From contig CAZZIE010000027.1 in assembly GCA_964654185.1 (NCBI GenBank), positions 1 to 37,346 on the forward strand: DNA of 37,346 nucleotides, read 5' to 3'. The DNA comes from CAYFQV01 sp964654185. GTDB lineage: Bacteria > Spirochaetota > Spirochaetia > DSM-27196 > PWMO01. Shown piece by piece: positions 34,516-37,346 of this stretch. Under the pieces are notes generated by a model that was given only the letters and a program-made list of their open reading frames with translations, had not been told where the DNA came from and made no database searches. Within the stretch, counting starts at the first letter, position 1, and each line of letters opens with the position of its first letter. Position numbers and translations under genes: made by a program.

Positions 34516-36213
34516 GTGCACATCTGCCGCTACGGTCACGACGACACCCTTCCCCATCACCTCCGTGAGCTCCTCGAAGACCGCGCCTTCGCGTACTTCC
34601 GCGACGGCGCCGCGCCGGCGGCGGGCGTGGGAACGTTGCCAGCTCCGAAGGCGGCGCGGGCTCCCCAGGCAACGCCGGCTCCGCAGGCGGCGCAGGCAAC
34701 CCAGGCGGGCGCGGGGGCGGGGGGTGCCGGCGTCGGCGCGGCCTCCGAGAGCCTCCGGCGCTCCCTGGATACCGTCCTCGCCCACGCAAACGTCGGGGGT
34801 CTCACCGCCGGCGACGGCGATCTCGCAGAGGCGGCGGCTCACAAGTGCGTCACCTGGGTCGGGCAGGTCTGGACGTCCAGTGCCCGCGCCGAAGGGCTCC
34901 AGGATGAGGAGCGCCTCATGGCGGCGGCGCGGCACCGCGGTCGGGATGATTCGGCCGTACTGGACGCCGCACTGGACCTCGTTACGCGCCGCTACCCTGA
35001 TCGCTCTGAGGCGTGGTGGTATTTCGCTTCGGTTCTGGCTAGTGACTCTGCGGCGGCGGCGCGCGCGGCTGAGCGAGGGGCGGCGGAGCGCCGGGCCGCC
35101 GTGGCGGGTTTCCTGCAGACCTGGAAGGTGTGCTTCGATGCCCGGAGGCGCGATGTGGAGCATCGCACCCTCATGCGCGGCATCAGGTCGTTCCTGCGGC
35201 AGTTGCGCAGAGATCTGGAGGAGGCCCGGGATGCGCAACACCGGGTGAGAGACATGTTCGGCGTCGCCGGAGGTTTCTGGGACCTCCTGGACGGACAGTG
35301 GGACCAGGTGGCATGGAACTCCCTGGAGGAGGCCGCACGCCTCCTGAAGGAGCAGCCGACCATTCGCCGGCTGGCGCAGATCCTGGGCCGCGGGGATCAC
35401 GCGGAACCTGAGTACGCCCGCGTTGTCGAGGAACACGCCGTTGCGGAATACCACGTCCACGACGAGGTTCTCGGGCGCAGTCAGGTCGAGGGCGTACGCA
35501 TGGGACACGCCGTGGAGACCATGCTCTCCTCGGAGGCGGCGCTCCTCAGCGATGAGGCCACGGAGCTCGTCTTCACCAAGCGCTTCGCGGATGATGGACT
35601 GCTGAGCCTTGATTACCGTCGTCTGGATGAGCACGTCCAGGTGACCAGTCGAACCGAGTCGGTGGAGCGCCTCGTACCGCAGCGGCGCGGACCAATCATC
35701 GCCTGCATCGATACGAGCGGCTCAATGAAGGGTACGCCGGAACGCGTGGCGAAGGCCGCCTCTCTGGCGATCGCCCGGGAGGCCCTCCGGGAAGGCCGCC
35801 GTTGCTACCTGATCTCCTTCTCCACGGAGATCCGCACGCTCGAAGTCGCTGAACTCCCGAGGGACATTCCGGAGCTTTCCCGGTTCCTCGCCCACAGCTT
35901 CCACGGCGGCACCGACCTGCGCCCCGCCCTGCGGGAGGCGCTGCGAATGCTCCGGGAGGAGCGCTTCCGCCGCGCCGATGTCATTGCCGTCTCGGACTTC
36001 CAGATCCCGAAGATCGCCGACCGGATGAGCGCCGATCTCCAGGCCGCCCGGGACGCTTACGCCACGGTATTCCACAGTCTCACGGTGAACGACAAGCCCG
36101 TCACGGATCCCCTCAACCTTTTCGACTTCCGCTGGCACTACGATATCTCACACCCGGAGTCCGAAGGCATTGTCCTGGGCCGCTTCGCCGGGACCGCCGC
36201 GCAGCGCTCTTGA
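34516..36213 (+). CDS. viaA: VWA-domain protein, ViaA-like partner of RavA
   Basis: A 565-residue protein, GTG start 6 bp after ravA. The C-terminal von Willebrand A domain has a full MIDAS: DTSGS at 399-403, Thr466 in GGTD and Asp494 in SDF. The domain begins GPIIACIDTSGSMKG, as in ViaA. The N-terminal half is helical. A long Ala/Pro/Gly/Gln-rich insertion at about 31-77 (34606-34746) separates the first ~30 residues from the helical domain, which is not seen in family members I know. The protein probably binds metal through MIDAS and works with the ATPase upstream. The stop codon overlaps the -35 of the next gene. Confidence 0.85.
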   Translation: MHICRYGHDDTLPHHLRELLEDRAFAYFRDGAAPAAGVGTLPAPKAARAPQATPAPQAAQATQAGAGAGGAGVGAASESLRRSLDTVLAHANVGGLTAGDGDLAEAAAHKCVTWVGQVWTSSARAEGLQDEERLMAAARHRGRDDSAVLDAALDLVTRRYPDRSEAWWYFASVLASDSAAAARAAERGAAERRAAVAGFLQTWKVCFDARRRDVEHRTLMRGIRSFLRQLRRDLEEARDAQHRVRDMFGVAGGFWDLLDGQWDQVAWNSLEEAARLLKEQPTIRRLAQILGRGDHAEPEYARVVEEHAVAEYHVHDEVLGRSQVEGVRMGHAVETMLSSEAALLSDEATELVFTKRFADDGLLSLDYRRLDEHVQVTSRTESVERLVPQRRGPIIACIDTSGSMKGTPERVAKAASLAIAREALREGRRCYLISFSTEIRTLEVAELPRDIPELSRFLAHSFHGGTDLRPALREALRMLREERFRRADVIAVSDFQIPKIADRMSADLQAARDAYATVFHSLTVNDKPVTDPLNLFDFRWHYDISHPESEGIVLGRFAGTAAQRS

Positions 36214-36240
36214 CAAAGGGGTAGGTCGCGGACCGATACT
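36210..36240 (+). promoter_or_regulatory. Promoter of serine acetyltransferase gene
   Basis: TTGACA (36210-36215) and GATACT (36235-36240) with a 19-nt spacer, longer than ideal. The -35 includes the viaA stop. Predicted start is at the GTG 36248, i.e. leaderless. Confidence 0.45.
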
Positions 36241-36247
36241 TGTCCTC

Positions 36248-37156
36248 GTGTCACGTTCCATCGACCGAATTGTCGATCAAATCACTCACTCATACGCCTC
36301 CATTGGGGGAATCAACCACATCAGTGGCCCGAACCTCCCCTCCATGGAGAGCGTGATCAACATCATCGCCGACTTCGAGTCACTTATCTTCCCCGGATAC
36401 AAGTCCGGCGACCTCCTTCGCGAGACGAACCTGCGGTACGTCACCGGCGAGACGGTGAACCGCCTGGTCCGCGCGCTCCAGAGCGAGATCTTCAAGAGTC
36501 TCTGCTTCAAGCGGCGCCTGGAGGACCCCGACAGTGGCGGCTACTGCCAGGAGACCGAAACAGCACGTCTGGAGGCGATGGATCAGGCGGAGATTCTCAC
36601 CTTCGAGATTCTCGACTGCATTCCCGAGATCAGACGCCGCATCAAGCTGGACGTGGAAGCCGCCTTCGAAGGCGATCCGGCGGCACGGAGCCGGGACGAG
36701 GTCATCCTGGCCTATCCGGGAATCGAAGCGATCCTCATCCACCGGGTTGCTCACGACATCTGGCTCCGGCACGTACCGCTCATTCCCCGAATGATGTCCG
36801 AACACATCCACGGGAAGACCGGCATCGACATTCACCCGGGCGCTCAGATCGGCGACTACTTCTTCATTGACCACGCAACCGGCGTGGTGATCGGCGAGAC
36901 GACAAAGATCGGTAACCACGTGAAGGTCTACCAGGGCGTCACCATCGGCGCCCTCAGCGTCTCCAAACGCCAGGTCGACACCAAACGCCATCCCACCATT
37001 GAGGACGATGTGACCATCTACGCCGGTGCAACCATCCTGGGCGGCGACACCACCATCGGGAAGGGCTCCATAATCGGCGGTAACGTCTGGATCACCGAGT
37101 CCGTCCCTCCCGGCAGCAAGATCTACAACCCGCCGGCAACGTACATTCGCAAGTAG
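36248..37156 (+). CDS. cysE: Serine O-acetyltransferase
   Basis: A 302-residue enzyme that makes O-acetylserine from serine and acetyl-CoA, the entry to cysteine synthesis. The C-terminal left-handed beta helix of hexapeptide repeats is clear: GIDIHPGAQIGDYFFIDHATGVVIGETTKIGNHVKVYQGVTIGA, with the catalytic His in IDHATG, followed by TIYAGATILGGDTTIGKGSIIGGNVWI. The N-terminal helical domain is long, as in the SAT family of about 300 residues in plants and some bacteria. The GTG at 36248 is chosen because it begins the conserved N-terminus and fits the promoter; no Shine-Dalgarno is present. The last base of the stop codon begins the second copy of the 27-bp repeat. Confidence 0.93.
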   Translation: MSRSIDRIVDQITHSYASIGGINHISGPNLPSMESVINIIADFESLIFPGYKSGDLLRETNLRYVTGETVNRLVRALQSEIFKSLCFKRRLEDPDSGGYCQETETARLEAMDQAEILTFEILDCIPEIRRRIKLDVEAAFEGDPAARSRDEVILAYPGIEAILIHRVAHDIWLRHVPLIPRMMSEHIHGKTGIDIHPGAQIGDYFFIDHATGVVIGETTKIGNHVKVYQGVTIGALSVSKRQVDTKRHPTIEDDVTIYAGATILGGDTTIGKGSIIGGNVWITESVPPGSKIYNPPATYIRK

Positions 37157-37182
37157 CATGAACTGGTGCGAGAATTGTTGAT
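37156..37182 (+). repeat. 27-bp dispersed repeat, copy 2
   Basis: Same sequence as 14101-14127 in 24 of 27 positions, differing only at three adjacent bases after GCATGAACTGGTGC. This copy begins at the cysE stop codon. The 75-bp gap to the next gene has no other feature I can name. Confidence 0.6.
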
Positions 37183-37231
37183 CACCTATCAGGCTGCTCT
37201 ACCTGTGACGACGGTTCCTCCGTGCGGCTCA

Positions 37232-37345
37232 TCATGCGACCAGATGGAACGCCACCGCACCGGGCGGCAGGGCGACAGTGTCCATGTGCAACTGCCCTTT
37301 GCGCAGTCCGATCACCGGCGGATTCAGGTACTCGTGGTGCCAGAT
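37232..37345 (-). CDS. C-terminal end of an unidentified protein (truncated by window)
   Basis: The minus strand encodes 37 residues ending in a TGA at 37232-37234: IWHHEYLNPPVIGLRKGQ... LPPGAVAFHLVA. The pattern of beta-strand and turn residues (PPG, hydrophobic alternation) looks like the last strands of a beta-rich domain, as found at the end of several glycoside hydrolases, but I cannot assign a family from this fragment. The rest of the gene lies beyond the right edge. It is convergent with cysE. Confidence 0.55.
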   Translation of the reverse strand: MWHHEYLNPPVIGLRKGQLHMDTVALPPGAVAFHLVA

Positions 37346-37346
37346 T

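Overview
The window is high-GC bacterial chromosome with dense, mostly operonic protein genes, two intact tRNA genes and no phage, transposase or CRISPR. My best guess for the host is a free-living, high-GC member of the Spirochaetota, possibly from a salty habitat. This rests on lipoprotein-rich gene content, a GpgS-type compatible-solute gene and a dihydroorotate-dehydrogenase-like protein. No rRNA or phylogenetic marker was tested, so the assignment is tentative.

Layout. 1-8.4 kb: the 3' end of a sensor histidine kinase, translationally coupled (ATGA) to two FG-GAP/VCBS-like lipoproteins. A well-formed sigma-54 type -24/-12 element then precedes a 1018-residue surface lipoprotein with a chitobiase-C-like domain. 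8.4-9.8 kb: tRNA-Pro(GGG) beside a duplicated, degenerate tRNA 3' part, a small 4-TM protein and an SRPBCC protein. 9.7-14.1 kb (minus): M20-like protein lacking its Glu-Glu pair, glucosyl-3-phosphoglycerate synthase (GpgS), an orphan ABC ATPase and an EamA transporter. 14.1-16.4 kb: DHOD-like flavoprotein and aldose 1-epimerase behind a clear sigma-70 promoter. 16.5-17.7 kb: a DUF4143-type ATPase whose promoter is a perfect palindrome touching the start codon. 17.9-20.8 kb: solitary dnaK, then a frameshifted small gene. 20.8-24.9 kb: aminopeptidase P converges on pncA-pncB (NAD salvage), with a 163-bp element bounded by perfect 25-bp inverted repeats between them. 25.1-28.8 kb: flavin disulfide oxidoreductase, ndk and oligoendopeptidase F. 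29-32 kb: two MFS transporters separated by a tandem-repeat block. 32.1-37.2 kb: tRNA-Cys, a Nudix hydrolase, a RavA-ViaA-like MoxR/VWA pair and serine acetyltransferase. The window ends in the 3' end of an unidentified minus-strand gene.

Three themes cut across the genes. (1) Conserved proteins repeatedly carry Gly/Ala/Pro/Asp-rich, very GC-rich in-frame insertions at loops (kinase, lipoprotein, EamA, GalM, PepF, ViaA). (2) Several starts have no Shine-Dalgarno and a -10 box spaced for leaderless or near-leaderless mRNA (16515, 31903, 32902, 36248). (3) Short repeats sit at gene ends: 24-bp duplication over the SRPBCC stop, repeats after the MFS stop at 30521, inverted repeat abutting the pncB stop, and a 27-bp dispersed repeat at 14101 and 37156. 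These are the least explained features here.
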